The notes under the pieces were generated by a model. That model had not been told where the DNA came from, did not search any database, and saw only the letters and a list, made by a program, of their open reading frames with translations. A stretch of DNA of 64,000 bases, from positions 124,001-188,000 of the forward strand of contig RQOL01000452.1 of NCBI GenBank assembly GCA_013076295.1. The letters are read 5' to 3'. The position numbers and the translations under genes were made by a program. Positions 10,892-21,970 of the stretch are shown piece after piece (within the stretch, counting starts at the first letter, position 1; every line of letters starts with the position of its first letter). The stretch comes from Sanderia malayensis (lineage: Eukaryota > Cnidaria > Scyphozoa > Semaeostomeae > Pelagiidae).

Positions 10892-12230
10892 TGAGGAATT
10901 GTACAGGGTTTTGCGTAACAACCCAGAAGGAAAGGATGTTCACTGAACAGAGTTGTAGGTCAAAAAGTGGAACAAGTTCAAATCAGGTTAGTTGATGATC
11001 ATCATAAAATTAGATATGGCAACCAAGGAAAATAAATTTCTATATTGATATATACAACTAGAATAGGTAAGAATTTGATGGTTGACATTTTTTTCTTAGA
11101 AAACATTTTAATTCCTTCCTTTAATATTTCCTATTGGAACTATTCATAGTAACTGCTGACATGTTTCGTTCTTTTAAAACAAACTCTCTGTTCTTTTTTC
11201 ACACTCAAAATAATCTATTACCACTTTGTAAAATCTTATCTTCAGAAATCTTATCTTCAATCTGCTTAAGTGAAGCTGGACTTCTTGGAGTGGGTTATAA
11301 TCATATTTTTTATGAAATGTTATAAAATTATATGAGATATTACATGGTTGTAACTAGCAATGGGTCTCTCTTTCAGAGGTGCCAACTCTCCCGCATTTTG
11401 CAGGAGATATACGCATGTCAGCCTAGTCTCCCGCTTAATTTTTTCATAATTTTTCATACATTTACTGTATTTCTCTCGCATTTTGTTCATGGGCTTTTCT
11501 TATACATTTGTTGTATTTTTTCTAAAACTGAAGAGATTTTGCAATAAAAAACTGGGAACTAGTAGACCACTTCAGTCCAGTCAGCCATTTGGTTTCCTTG
11601 CTTTGTGTGGAGTTTCACTTGGCCACCTTCTTCTGTTGAACAAGTAAGTGTTTTGCTGTATAACAATGGTCCAGGACGCTTTTGACCTTTTCATAGTATG
11701 TATATCCTATGTATGTATATGTATATCTTCTTCTTGCTCTTTTAATCATGATAGGTGGACTTTGTGCTCAGTATTTCTAATTATTGTTTGTTATATTATT
11801 CTTAGGCCTCTATCATCGTTAACATTGTACAATAGGCCTAAATTTGGAAATTGAAAATACAGCACAATTTTACAAAACGAGGAGTCTTTCTTCAAAAACC
11901 TCCCGCATTTCTATTCAATTGGGTTGGCTGTTATGCTCTTTTCTGTTTTTGTAGATGTGCATGACAAATTTGGGGCTACAGCCTTGAGCGAAAGATATAT
12001 ACAGTGTGTATGTCAGAAGAAAGTTATGTAGAACAAACCTCGGGCAGCAAAGTAATTTGAAGCAAGTAAGTAGTCCTGAGACTTTATCCTCTGTAACAGG
12101 AAATGCTGTTTGTTGAATGTTAAATAATGGAGATACAATGTAGTCATTGTGTCTAGAGAGAATATCATCCTATCATGGCTATCATCCTTCATCATTCTTT
12201 ATCCATAGGGCACTGGAAATAGTGTTCTGA
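10892..12230. other. no gene recognised
   Basis: AT-rich region between the stop of the two-exon gene and the exon-like stretches at 12.2-13.3 kb. Two short segments resemble each other (CTCCCGCATTT near 11389 and 11900). No open frame has supporting motifs or splice signals. Confidence 0.4.
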
Positions 12231-12235
12231 GACGA

Positions 12236-13321
12236 GAAGAAAAGCATTGTCAACATCCAAACACACACAGTCGTCTATAACAGCATCTTTTGCAAAAAAG
12301 GCAAAAACAGGAAACAAAGAGCTGGAGCCTTCTGGTGAACCCGTGGCTGATTTGCTTGATGCTGATGATGGTTGATTCGACTTGGACAATCCATTTATTG
12401 AGATTGACAATGATTTGTAAGGTATTGTAATAGGTTTACAGTTATATATAGTTATGTATAATATACAGGGTGTTTCAGAAAAAAGAACCCGGTAAAGAAA
12501 CCTTTGCACAACATTCAAATTTTAATATTTGAGCATGAAATTTGGCACACATAATCTTGAAATGATAACAATTTTGCTGATATAATTTTACAATGATTTA
12601 TTTTATGGACAACAATACGGAGAAAGAAAGACTCTTTCTAAAATCATTTTTTGTCAGTAACACGGAAAATATGGCCAACTTACACTGAAAAAGTTCATGT
12701 TTTTTTTTTAATTACAGAAACTATTATTCTGATGATCTTTGTGATGGGATTGAGGTGGTCCATTCCACAGAAAATGATGAAATGTCAGAAATTGTGATTG
12801 ACTATACACCAAAGAGTGATGAAGATAGTTATGCATCATCATTTGATGATTCTCAAAGTGAATGTGAAAAGATGAGTTTTGGAATAAGCAAAGATATTTT
12901 AGCAAATGAATTAAGCCTGGATTCCAACAAGTGCATGTTGTACATGTCGACCCTGTTGCCGAGAAACTGTTCGTTACAGAAATGTCTTGTTCGTTATAGC
13001 CTCCCTTCAAGAGGATGCACTTGTTGGCGGAAAAACGGTGAGAGCTAGCATCTACAGCCAGGATCCCTTTAATCCATTATATTTACACAAAATGCAGACA
13101 AAAGTCTGTTGAAGTCAGTAGCATCTTGTGCGCTATAACTAATTGTCATTTAAAAATGGCACATTGAACTTGAGGAGGGAAATCTTATCCTCTTTCTTGA
13201 ACAACTACAAACTACAAACGGACTGATCACTGTCACGGAGGCAGCTGATTTGTCTGAAGAAGCAAACGCTGATAGTGAGCAACCGCGAACAAGGAGTTCA
13301 AGGGGAAGAAAGAGGGGATAA
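12236..13321 (+). pseudogene. remains of a spliced gene encoding an acidic, low-complexity protein
   Basis: Three plus-strand stretches look exonic. The first, about 12236-12415, reads KALSTSKHTQSSITAS... through ...PVADLLDADDG, has an in-frame TGA, and ends at a GTAAGG donor. The second, from 12717 after a TTACAG acceptor, continues in phase with an Asp/Glu/Ser-rich segment (YYSDDLCDGIEVV, SDEDSYASSFDD). The third, at about 13210-13321, encodes LITVTEAADLSEEANADSEQ and ends in a basic RSSRGRKRG tail. No domain was recognised. The in-frame stop and loss of frame after about 13040 suggest decay. It could be a nuclear protein gene fragment carried by the 10.1-kb insertion. Confidence 0.35.
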
Positions 13322-13379
13322 GACTTCTACTATTATGAAAACTTGTTTCTTACCCCAAAATAGAGGTGATTGTCAAGTA

Positions 13380-13564
13380 GCAAGGGTTTTTGGGAGCAAA
13401 GCAAAATATTTTTAGGGATCAAGGGAGCGAAGCGAAAATTTTGGGGATCACAGGAGCATAGAGGAAAAAGATTTTGGGGAGCATTCGAATTTATTTTTGG
13501 GGATCAAGGGAGAAAATGCAAAAACAAATAGGGATCAAGGGAGCATATACCCCTCTGGGAGGGG
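13380..13564 (+). repeat. right subterminal GGGATCAAGGGAG repeats
   Basis: Five or six irregular copies of TTTTTAGGGATCAAGGGAGCGAAG-like sequence adjoin the right inverted end of the 10.1-kb insertion. They match the left block (3475-3605) in the same orientation. Confidence 0.75.
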
Positions 13565-14073
13565 CTCTCAAATAGTGCTGTTCCGGGAATTGCCTGAAGA
13601 TAAATTATCGATTCTTGTGCCCATACACCTTTTCCATTTTTCCAACTAACGAAATCAAAATTTGTATTTATTGATCTATTTAGAAATGTATTCATCATTT
13701 CAAATGACCAATTCGTTCCTTGGTTATTCCATTCTAATGCTTTATCCCTTTCAATGTGAATGCGTGGAAGTTGATTACCGATCCAACCATTTCCAGTCCC
13801 GTCTGTATTAAACACCAGATTATACTTGTGCTTATTCTTAAGTGTATCCACATCAAATTTATTCTTAAATACATCACTTGTTGATTGAAATGGTGGGCTT
13901 ATTCGCTGCAACCAAATATGGCGAGGGTAATTGACTTGTTCATACCCTGGAAGCATACATTTAATGCAACATATTTTCCAATCCTTTGTTGCATCTAATG
14001 ACAATTTTTTATTTAACGATACACGAAATTTAATTCTTATCATTAGCTGACACAGCGGCTGATGAGATTGCAA
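13565..14073 (-). pseudogene. Polinton-like penton/minor-capsid-like ORF, N-terminal part
   Basis: Minus-strand ORF of about 170 residues that runs into the insertion boundary at 13564 and resumes at 3474. Its first ~50 residues show a beta-strand, L-x-L, W and hydrophobic pattern (FRVSLNKKLSLDATKDW), as at the start of Polinton and adintovirus penton-like proteins. No catalytic motif is seen. It lies directly downstream of the integrase, as expected within a Polinton gene cluster. Structural assignment is tentative. The upstream junction with the integrase frame (14075-14128) is degraded, so the true start is uncertain. Confidence 0.5.
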
Positions 14074-14128
14074 CTATTTTTTGAGGATTACTCGAATTTA
14101 TTAATCTTTGAATGGTGAATATCTTTTG

Positions 14129-14993
14129 TTAACACCCACACTGCCAATATAAAGGTATTGAAACTAATGACCATTGTTTTTCTTTTTTAACTATATCATA
14201 TATTTTCACAATTTCCGGAAACTTAACCTCTTGGAATTGATCTGTAAAAAATTTACCATCTACCGGTAAACCACCTAAAACCATCAATGAATATGTAAAT
14301 GGAGTGTATGTCAATCTACTTTATCAATAATAAATATTTCATATGTCCATTGCTTATGAAACCCTCTTTTAAACACTTTTTTCCTTTGAGCTATTCGAAC
14401 ATGGTCCCCTTCTTTATATTTTGATGTTGCTTGTTTTCTTTTTAACCCGTTTTTTCTTTTCCCTCTACTTTTAATGGTAATGGTTTATGCGAATCTGGTA
14501 TTTTGTCTTCTTGGTATTTCGAATACTTTTGTAAATTATTCCTCACTTCTTCGTAGTTATTTACATTTACTTCATTAGGTGCCATTCCGATTATTCTATG
14601 TTATGAATTATTCAAACTTTCTACAATTTCTTCCAACACATCTAAATAATTTTTTGAATTATTTGCTTGCATATACCATATTAATTTCAACTTTAATGTT
14701 CTGTTATATCTTTCTACTATAGCACATTTCGGATCATCATTCGCAAATTTTAATTTCACATTATTCTTTTTCATTAATGCTTTAAAGGAAGTGTTAATAA
14801 ATTCAGAACCTCTGTCAGCTCTTATCATTTTCGGTCTCCTTTCTGTAGCATCAAATATACTTTGCATAGCTAATACACTAGACGGGCCCGACCTATTACC
14901 CATTGACCTCAACCACGCGTGTTTATCAAATTGATCTACACAACAAAATAAATATTTGATTCCTTTAATTAAAGTCCAGATGAAATATAACAT
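14129..14993 (-). pseudogene. Polinton-type retrovirus-like integrase, N-truncated and frameshifted
   Basis: The frame at 14993-14601 holds the catalytic core: first Asp in VDQFDKHAW, second Asp in IRADRGSEF, Glu in KCAIVERYNR (33 residues between second Asp and Glu). Beyond a stop, about 14590-14340 encodes a KEGDHVRIAQRKKVF / FHKQWTYEIF segment, and 14314-14129 encodes YSLMVLGGLPVDGKFF. Together these match the C-terminal SH3/chromodomain-like tail of Polinton and 'F54H12.3-like' integrases. The N-terminal HHCC zinc domain is absent: only ~90 bp separate the core from the Bcl-2 ORF. The gene inserts element DNA into the host genome. This copy cannot work as it stands. Confidence 0.85.
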
Positions 14994-15080
14994 CTGGTTT
15001 GGTTAACATCACTGTGTGAATCAATATTATCACACAATGACTTTACACTTTTTCTTCGCTACTGAAATACACTTTTTATT

Positions 15081-15524
15081 TTACAACTTTAACAAAAAAT
15101 CTATCATTTTTCCAACAGCTTTGCTTACACTCCAACCTCCTTTATCAAATTTATTCATAAAGAATTCCCAATCTTGGTCTACTTTACGCATATAATCCGC
15201 CAAACAATCTCTAACCATATCTTTCTCATCCCATCTCTCTAATATTTCAAAACACAACACAAATACTACAATAACCCTTCCCCAATTTCTCTTCCCATCT
15301 ACATTAATTTTATTTATAATCGCATTTATCGATATCTTATCTATCATTTTTAACGATTCTAGCCCATTATATATTGATCTTACTAATTGTCCATGTCTTT
15401 CGTACATCTCATCTACCAATCTCAAAACAACTTTTGTTTTCTTGTCCGCTTTTTCTCTTTTCATCTCATGTCTGTTACATAAAATATACTCATCTATTAC
15501 CATTAACGATTCTTCAGACAACAT
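15081..15524 (-). CDS. Bcl-2-family apoptosis regulator homologue
   Basis: Intact 147-aa ORF. The BH1 region is unmistakable (GKRNWGRVIVVF, residues ~77-88). A BH2-like segment follows (WEFFMNKFDKGGWS, ~119-132). Residues ~33-48 (VLRLVDEMYERHGQLV) align by eye with BH3. No clear C-terminal membrane anchor is seen beyond a short hydrophobic end (MIDFLLKL). Bcl-2 proteins control mitochondrial outer-membrane permeabilisation, and viruses use homologues to delay host-cell death. The ORF lies between a coiled-coil ORF and the integrase, same strand and ~90 bp from the integrase, so it appears to be cargo of the Polinton-like element. A stop codon abuts its ATG upstream. Anti-apoptotic function is inferred from context only. 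Confidence 0.8.
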   Translation of the reverse strand: MLSEESLMVIDEYILCNRHEMKREKADKKTKVVLRLVDEMYERHGQLVRSIYNGLESLKMIDKISINAIINKINVDGKRNWGRVIVVFVLCFEILERWDEKDMVRDCLADYMRKVDQDWEFFMNKFDKGGWSVSKAVGKMIDFLLKL

Positions 15525-15532
15525 CTATCTGC

Positions 15533-16217
15533 TGGCATTAATTTCTCTCACTTCTTCTACAAATTTCTCCGCCAACCCGTGCAATTCTTGCGCCGATTCT
15601 TCCACTTCAAAAATTTCAATTCGTGCACTATTCTGTCGCACTATCTCTGCACATTCACCATCAAATGTATTCAATTCCTCTATCAATTGCCATTTCGAAT
15701 CTGAATCTTCATCAATTCATTATTCAATCTCTGCAATTCTACCACTCGCTTTAATCTTCTATTATTCATCTCTCTTCCTTCCATTTTACTTTTATTCTAT
15801 CTCACGTCTCATAATATCTTCCAAATCACTTCATTTATTTTATTTTTCCTTTTATTCATCTTTTTCTTCTACACAACACGCATTTACTTCTTTCAATTGC
15901 TTATCAAAATATTTCCTCGTTTCTACTACCATCATCATCTCATACTTGTGCTCTTTTAAATACTGAACTTCTGCAATATCCCTTTTTATTTCTTCTATCC
16001 TACCTCTTCTGTATTCAGGTACATTCATCAACTTTATTAATTCAGCACATTCTCTATATCTTAAAAACGCAAGTTTCAAATCGCATTCCAAAATATCAAC
16101 CCAATCCATTCTCATTAAATCTTCATAATCTCTTTCCATTTTTTCTTGCAACTCACTTGTCTTATTCTCCTCATCATCACTTTTTACACTTTGAACATCA
16201 CCTAATTCCCTCTCCAT
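15533..16217 (-). pseudogene. coiled-coil, Glu/Lys-rich ORF(s) of unknown function
   Basis: The frame 16217-15852 encodes ~121 residues rich in Glu, Lys and Arg with heptad-like spacing (EEIKRDIAEVQYLKEHKYEMM). Downstream, about 15735-15533 is open in the frame of the Bcl-2 ORF and again predicts coiled coil (ECAEIVRQNSARIEIFEVEESA). Several stops lie between (15740-15850). These may be one decayed gene or two small ones. No family recognised. Position suggests an accessory gene of the Polinton-like element. Confidence 0.45.
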
Positions 16218-16530
16218 CTTAAACCTTCAACTCAACTTTCAAATCCCTTCTACAATTTTCATCCTTTATCTTTTTATTACAACTTTTTTTAAATTTAATC
16301 ACAAATCTACTATCTTACACAATTTCAATCCATAATCCTTAAACATTTAACATCCAATCCCACCTTTCAAAACTATTCATTTATTTTCATTCAATTTTTT
16401 TTTCTTTACATCAATTTTCTCTTACACAATTTCAATCCGTATTCCTTAAACATTTAACATCCAATCCCAATCCATAATCCTTAAACATTTAAGCTCCAAT
16501 CCCAATATGACCTTTGAACCCGTAAACATT
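16218..16530 (+). repeat. short AT-rich repeats (CCTTAAACATTTAA)
   Basis: Motifs CAATTTCAATCC, CCTTAAACATTTAA and CATCCAATCCCA recur three times between 16316 and 16503. This may be an upstream regulatory region or degraded terminal repeat of the Polinton-like element. A TATATATA motif follows near 16555. Confidence 0.5.
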
Positions 16531-16794
16531 GAAAAGAAGCAGCTGCTCGTTAGCATATATATACTACTGGTGTAAAGTTAATCCTTAATTACTAAACTTT
16601 TTTCAGATATAGTAATATCTATCTTCACTTAAAGTACTATGTTACCCAAAAACATAGTACTATCTCCCCATTCTGTAAGACTTTGGTCTATCATTAATCA
16701 ACTGGTCTATCAAGTCTATCATTGTTGATTGCTGTCACATTACAATCGCAACCGCCACGTGACCAAGGTCGGCATGTGTTTCTTCTTCACACCA

Positions 16795-17012
16795 AATCTT
16801 TCTGGAGCTTCTGATCATTGCTGACAAAAATTGTGGAAACATTTTTGATCAACTGACAAGTTTGGTGGAAGTGGAAAGAACTACGCTGACCAGTCCAAAT
16901 GAACAACAAATCAATGTGGCACATGTTGGTGGGATGCAATCAGCAGAAGCTGCTCTGGCACAACTGTACCCCAGCATTAATGGCGGCAGAAGAGCTAGGC
17001 TGGTAGGATGAG
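16795..17012 (+). other. orphan coding-like stretch
   Basis: One plus-strand frame stays open for about 70 residues with coding-like composition (IADKNCGNIFDQL, NVAHVGGMQSAEAAL, LYPSINGGRRAR). It ends at a stop shortly after a possible donor (CTG|GTAGG). No initiation codon, partner exon or family was identified. It may be an exon fragment. Confidence 0.25.
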
Positions 17013-17259
17013 AGATTACGGACTGTGTGTTGTAGATACCTTTCTGTTTTGTCGTTTTCTGTATCTTCAATTCAACCTTCAATGCTCACGCTTACCTGTG
17101 ACATTTCTAGTGTAATAACACAACATTCATAACACCTTAAGTCAGGTGACATACTGATATAGTGTTATACAATATTTTTGTTAACTTTCATGAAACGTTA
17201 ACATTTACCGTGATGATGTTTTCACACGTTAAATTTTAACATGTGAAAATGTTCATGAC

Positions 17260-17990
17260 ACAGGTGACACAGGATGTTTTCACATAATAATAACGGTGAT
17301 GGCTATGAAGGTGTCAGACTGCAAGGCTTGAGCATTGCAATGAGTATTTACTATGAAATGGTCTCTCAATTGGGCAGGAAAAGTGGCATACATCTTTTCC
17401 CACCCTGCATTCAGCGAGAGCATGGTGCGAGTGTCTTACTTGATGGAGAAAAGGTGAAGCGTTCCCATGGTGATACAGACGCAAGAACATTCAAAGAAGA
17501 TTCCCCAGAATAACTATGATAGCAACAAAAATTTGTCATAGAGCCTGTGGCCCAAAACTCACAGTGAGGTGATGGTTATGAAGGTGTCCGATTGCATGGC
17601 TTGACTATTGCAATGAGTATTAAACATGGAAGTCCGGTCTTGCTAAGCTGCTCTCTCAATGGCACAGCAAAGTTGTGTACATGTTTTGGAGCCTGCTATC
17701 AGCAAAAGGAAGCCGGGATTGTCTCACTCTATTGAAAAATGGTCAAGGGTTCTTTTGGTGAGTCAGACGTCAAACAAGTTTGCACATAATAACAATTTCG
17801 GTGAGATACAATTATCAAAGACCGCATTGCTCAATATTAATAGTGAGGCGATGGTTGTGAAGGTGTCAGATGTGGAAGGAGGTTTATGGGATGGCCAAAC
17901 AAAGTCAAAAATTTCCCCATATAAATCCTTTTCAGACGATTTAAATAAGGAAACAGGTTTTAGCTTTTTTTCTACGATCTTCTGAGATTA
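17260..17990 (+). repeat. degenerate ~280-bp tandem repeat
   Basis: GGTGATGGCTATGAAGGTGTCAG at 17292 recurs diverged at 17569 and again near 17849. Downstream segments also match (TTGCAATGAGTATT; CTCTCAATTGGGCAGGAAAAG against CTCTCAATGGCACAGC). This gives about 2.5 copies of a ~280-bp unit. The open frames inside are not consistent between copies, so I do not call a gene. Confidence 0.65.
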
Positions 17991-18640
17991 ACTCCCTTTC
18001 TTCTACAGATTTGTTAATGCTACTTGTGTTAAACTCTATTTCTTCAAAGTCTCATTTTTTCATTATCAGCCCACCTTATAGACTTGTTTCTTTCAATAGA
18101 AAGTAGTTAGGGTTAGAGTTAGTGATATGTAACCGAATTCAAAACTTGATAGCCTGGTTTTCATGTTGTGGCATGGGAGTGTATAAATACAGACACCTGC
18201 TTCGTTTCATTCTTTCAGTTTGGAATTTTTTACCCTAAGGATAATAATTACGGGCCTATTCATATAGTTTTGTGTGCTTGATATTTATGAAAGGTAAGTC
18301 AAATTCAAACATATTTCACATGATAAAGTCTAATATTTCACAATTCCAATACAACAACCTCACTCCATGTTTTCCAGAGTTTTTTCTTCAATCACTTCCC
18401 AAAAAACTTTTTGCGGCCGTATGGAGTGGCAGAAAAGTTTCCAGAGATAAAAATTTGCAATGTCTTGTCTGCGGCCGGAAAGCTGTGAGTGGCTGAAATG
18501 GCTACATGTAGCCATATTCGAATTTGCCTCAACACTCCTGAAAAGAAATGTCTCAAGACAACACAATTCAAACCATGTACAATCGTTTAACTATAATTTC
18601 TAAGAATAAAGGTTGTAGAACTAAGTATTAATGAAATTTT
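17991..18640. other. no feature recognised
   Basis: AT-rich sequence between the degenerate tandem repeat and the foldback arm. Short open frames near 18272-18566 lie on both strands and lack support. Confidence 0.4.
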
Positions 18641-18699
18641 TGTATATACAGTTGCAGAATTGGGTAGAAATTTATGCGCGGAATATTCTTGTTTGTGGA

Positions 18700-19290
18700 T
18701 TGCAGCAGCTGGGAATAAAGTTATTGAAATAAACAAAGTAAAACGAAATAAAAATCAATGGGCAGGGCAACTGCCAAACTGCAAATACTGGAAAAATAAT
18801 AAGATGATTGTGATTTATGTGGTAGATAGTAAGTTATGTATATGCTTGGTGAAGACAATAGTAATGGAGAACCTCATTATGCAAGTAATATTGAACTGAA
18901 AGTACATACCGAAAATGTGTTAAATTAAATAAAAATCAAGGGGCAGGGCAACTGCCAAACTGCAAATACTGGGAAAAGAATAAGATAATTATGATTGAAA
19001 TGGTAAGTAGTAAGTTATACATACGCTTTATGAACATTATAGTAATGGAGAACTTCATTATCCAAGTAACATTGAACTGAAAGTACATTACATACCGAAA
19101 ATGTGCTAAACGAAATTAGATCAATAGGCAACTGCCAAACTGCAAATACTGGAAAAAGAATAAAATAATTGTGATTGAAATGGTAAGTATTACGCCATAC
19201 ATATACATATGGTTGGTGATCATAATAGTAAAGGAAAATCTCATTATTGTATTGAGTATTGAGCTGAAAGTACATACTGAAATTTTTTTT
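18700..19290 (-). repeat. ~180-bp tandem repeat, left arm
   Basis: Three units in inverted orientation relative to 23.94-24.97 kb. Each contains ACTGCCAAACTGCAAATACTGGAAAAA and, ~110 bp on, GAACTGAAAGTACATACCGAAA. Read on the minus strand, each unit has an acceptor-like TTTTTCCAG and a donor-like GGTATGTA about 60 bp apart. Confidence 0.8.
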
Positions 19291-20091
19291 CTTCAGTATT
19301 AGGAAGGTTCACCGAAAACAATTGAAAAACTAAACGAAGACTGGAAAAGGAATATCATCAGTGAAAATACATGGAAATTAAATATTAAATACATGGAAAA
19401 ATTAAATACATGGAAATAGTTGTGCATGTAATAAAAAATTCGGGTATTATTTGTAAATATCTTTATTGATATGTAAAAGTATAAATTATTAGTAATGAGT
19501 TAAAAACAATTTACCTGTTGACTTGTGGCTCTACTTTTGATAATGACGAACACGAACGGAAAATTTTTTGGCGCGTTGCGTTGTGAAGACAATTCTGAAT
19601 ATGAACACCATAGCAACAGATTGAAGATGGCCTCGTATAATAAAATATAGATAACTGAAATGGAGGCCTCCTGGAAATGTCACAGATTGCGTAAATATTG
19701 TTAGTATGTGGGTGGAAACACCCTGGTAGTGGCCTGATAGTCTGAAATTTAGTTATGAGAAATGACTACAGAAAATGAAAACTTTTCAAGAGAAGCATAT
19801 GTAATGTTGCACGCTTCACTGGTAAATTATATTCAGGTAGTACATTTATGTTGTAAGATACCTATACAGTTTTTGTTGCAACTATAAAATTTATAAGTTG
19901 AATTCATCTCCTTGCAAACTTTGTTGTGTGTTCTTAATATTCTATCATCAATCATGCATCTTCTTCACTCTCTGTGTATTTATCAATGAAGGGTACTACA
20001 AAGTATAAAAATATATTAACAATAGTTCTATACTACAAAGTATAGAAATGCATTAACAAATTGGAGAAGACATGATTGCCTACAAAGACTT

Positions 20092-21022
20092 AAACTAGCT
20101 GTTAACATTGTTAAAATGAGTGCTGCTGTGATGTAAAACGAATAATCAGGACTAAAGCATCAGCATTTGATTAAAACGATATGTTTTGAAATGAGTGCTT
20201 CAAAAAATATAGAGAGGGAATGTTTAGCGTGCTTGGAAGCCTAGATATCTATATTTGATGTGATTGAATGGTGTCACTTGTATTTGGCATTTGTTATTGG
20301 CATTTACGTTTCATAGCTAGATTTTGAAATTTCAGCAAATTATTCTTAATCAAGAGAAGAGACGGTGTACGCTCAGTTTGAAGATCAAAGATAAAATTCA
20401 AATCTTTGTTGATGTGACTTCACAATGAACACAAACAATACCGAGGAATATTGTAGAAAACCCCAGATTAAAAAGAAAACGAAATTAACTGTACATCAAC
20501 AATTTGAAATCTGAAGTCAGGACTTTCTGAACCGGGATTACTTTCAATATCCCCTGCTAAAAACAATAAAATACATAATGATGGTGCAAATGATGATACA
20601 ATGGTTTTGGGGGGCCTACTATACTTCCGCACAGCTTTTCTCTTCCACTTGCAGGCATTCATTTTTGTCAACTTATCCTTACGACAAGAAAGCAACTCCT
20701 GTGTTCTTTTTGAAATAAAAGAGGCCTCTTTGGGCCTTCTCGATTCTGGCCACGAATAAAAGTAATAACCAGCAGATAAGCCAACCAAATATCGTTTTCC
20801 CAATGTTTCTAAAACATCTCACTGCGCTGCGCAGCCATTGATATGAATTGATACAAAAGCAGCATGCGGCTAAACGGAGGAAGATTAGATTTGAGGCCAC
20901 GCGTAGGCGCATTGAATTGCATTGACACAAACACACAAACATCCAAACATCTGGAGATTTTTCTCGAGAAGGACTCGATTATATTCTGCTGCGCAGCCGC
21001 TTCACTTCGTTCCGCTACGCAG
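20092..21022 (-). repeat. repeat A with 2A-like coding segment
   Basis: About 930 bp, also present at 41990-42912 (copy B). Comparison with the right foldback arm shows that this copy interrupts the left arm. The arm reads GACTTAAA up to the repeat and resumes AAAACTGCTTGA after it. On the minus strand an ORF (20803-20468) encodes a basic N-terminus (MNACKWKRKAVRKY), a hydrophobic run (LCILLFLAG) and a 2A-like motif, here DIESNPGS at 20528-20554, with Ser replacing the final Pro. Such N-terminal 2A segments are known from some LINE-encoded proteins. The rest of any LINE is missing. Both copies end in the CGCTACGCAGCAGC block. Confidence 0.75.
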
Positions 21023-21151
21023 CAGCAAAAACTGCTTGAACATACTATTCAATGCAACATGAAAAATAAAATTATAAATACAATGCTGCATCATACCCAA
21101 AAATACTATACATGACCTGCAATACTATACTGTATGATACTAAATATATAC

Positions 21152-21970
21152 AATCTAATATTACTATTCTGCGATGTCACGTGATGACGCATTTTCCTTG
21201 CCAAAAACAATAGATTCGACCCGAAACAATAGGTCGAACGCCCAAAAACAATGGGCCGAAACGGCGAACCGTGTAATCACAAAGGCTTTTTTGTAAGTGG
21301 GTATATGGCAATGAAATTCACACTGAATGTTTAGTTTATTTATTTAACCAGGGTAATGGATTTTGTTTTTCGATTTTCTCCTGAAATTTTGAATTATTCC
21401 ACTAATTATTCTGCTAATTGTGCTATCACGAAAAAACTACGGTTTACGCTGGCGAAACTTCCAAATTCGCGTTGCAAACTCCATTTTCGAGCACAGTATT
21501 CGCTCTTCACGTGACCCGTTTCGCCTTTTCCTGCAATTTCATTGGCTCCTTTCGCGTGACCCACGTGGGTTGTCGATCAATTTTCGTTTCTCGCCCTCGG
21601 TTGCGGGCGATGCATGCGAATTTTCGGTCGTTTTTCGTTATTCGCCCTGGTTGCAGCAGGTACTTTTGGAGAAAGAAGACGCGTGTTTTTGTTTTGCACA
21701 CAAAGGGCGCCTTTCAAAGTGTTTTACGAGCTCAATTTTCTTTGTAAAGAGCTGCTAATTGTTTCAAAGACCCTAGAGAGTTGCAGGAAACAATTGGGAA
21801 CACAGGTGATAGCTTTGTTTAGTATTTTGAGTTGAAATAGTTGTAGTTTTTGTAGTAGGCGTTGCTTCGGCATGCTTGCAACGCTTAGGCCCAATGAAAA
21901 CAAAGTCAAAGTTAGAATTTTTCAGGCCCTATTTGCACGATTTTCCCCATTTAAACTTTCCACAAGTGTT
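21152..21970 (+). repeat. dispersed repeat C, copy 2
   Basis: About 820 bp matching 6675-7457 along its length, with small indels. Unlike copy 1 it contains an extra segment with CGTGACCCACGTGGGTTG. As at the first locus, it is followed by a microsatellite, the conserved ~110-bp block and a satellite array, so a larger cassette appears duplicated. Confidence 0.8.

Larger units (their letters stand above)
3475..13564. mobile_element. 10.1-kb composite insertion with 10-bp inverted ends
   Basis: The ends are CCCCTCCCAG (3475-3484) and its inverted copy CTGGGAGGGG (13555-13564). Removing exactly this interval joins the two halves of the minus-strand structural ORF in frame, so this is an insertion into the Polinton-like element. 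No target-site duplication is visible. Near both ends lie direct copies of an irregular ~35-bp repeat containing GGGATCAAGGGAG or close variants. Inside are a LINE remnant, a two-exon gene, a dispersed ~800-bp repeat, minisatellites, a higher-order satellite and traces of another spliced gene. No transposase was recognised, so the superfamily is open. It may be non-autonomous and enlarged by later insertions. Confidence 0.7.

Noticed and set aside
15442..15966. 174-aa plus-strand ORF
   Set aside because: Shadow of the minus-strand Bcl-2 and coiled-coil ORFs; Ser/Ile-rich low-quality composition.
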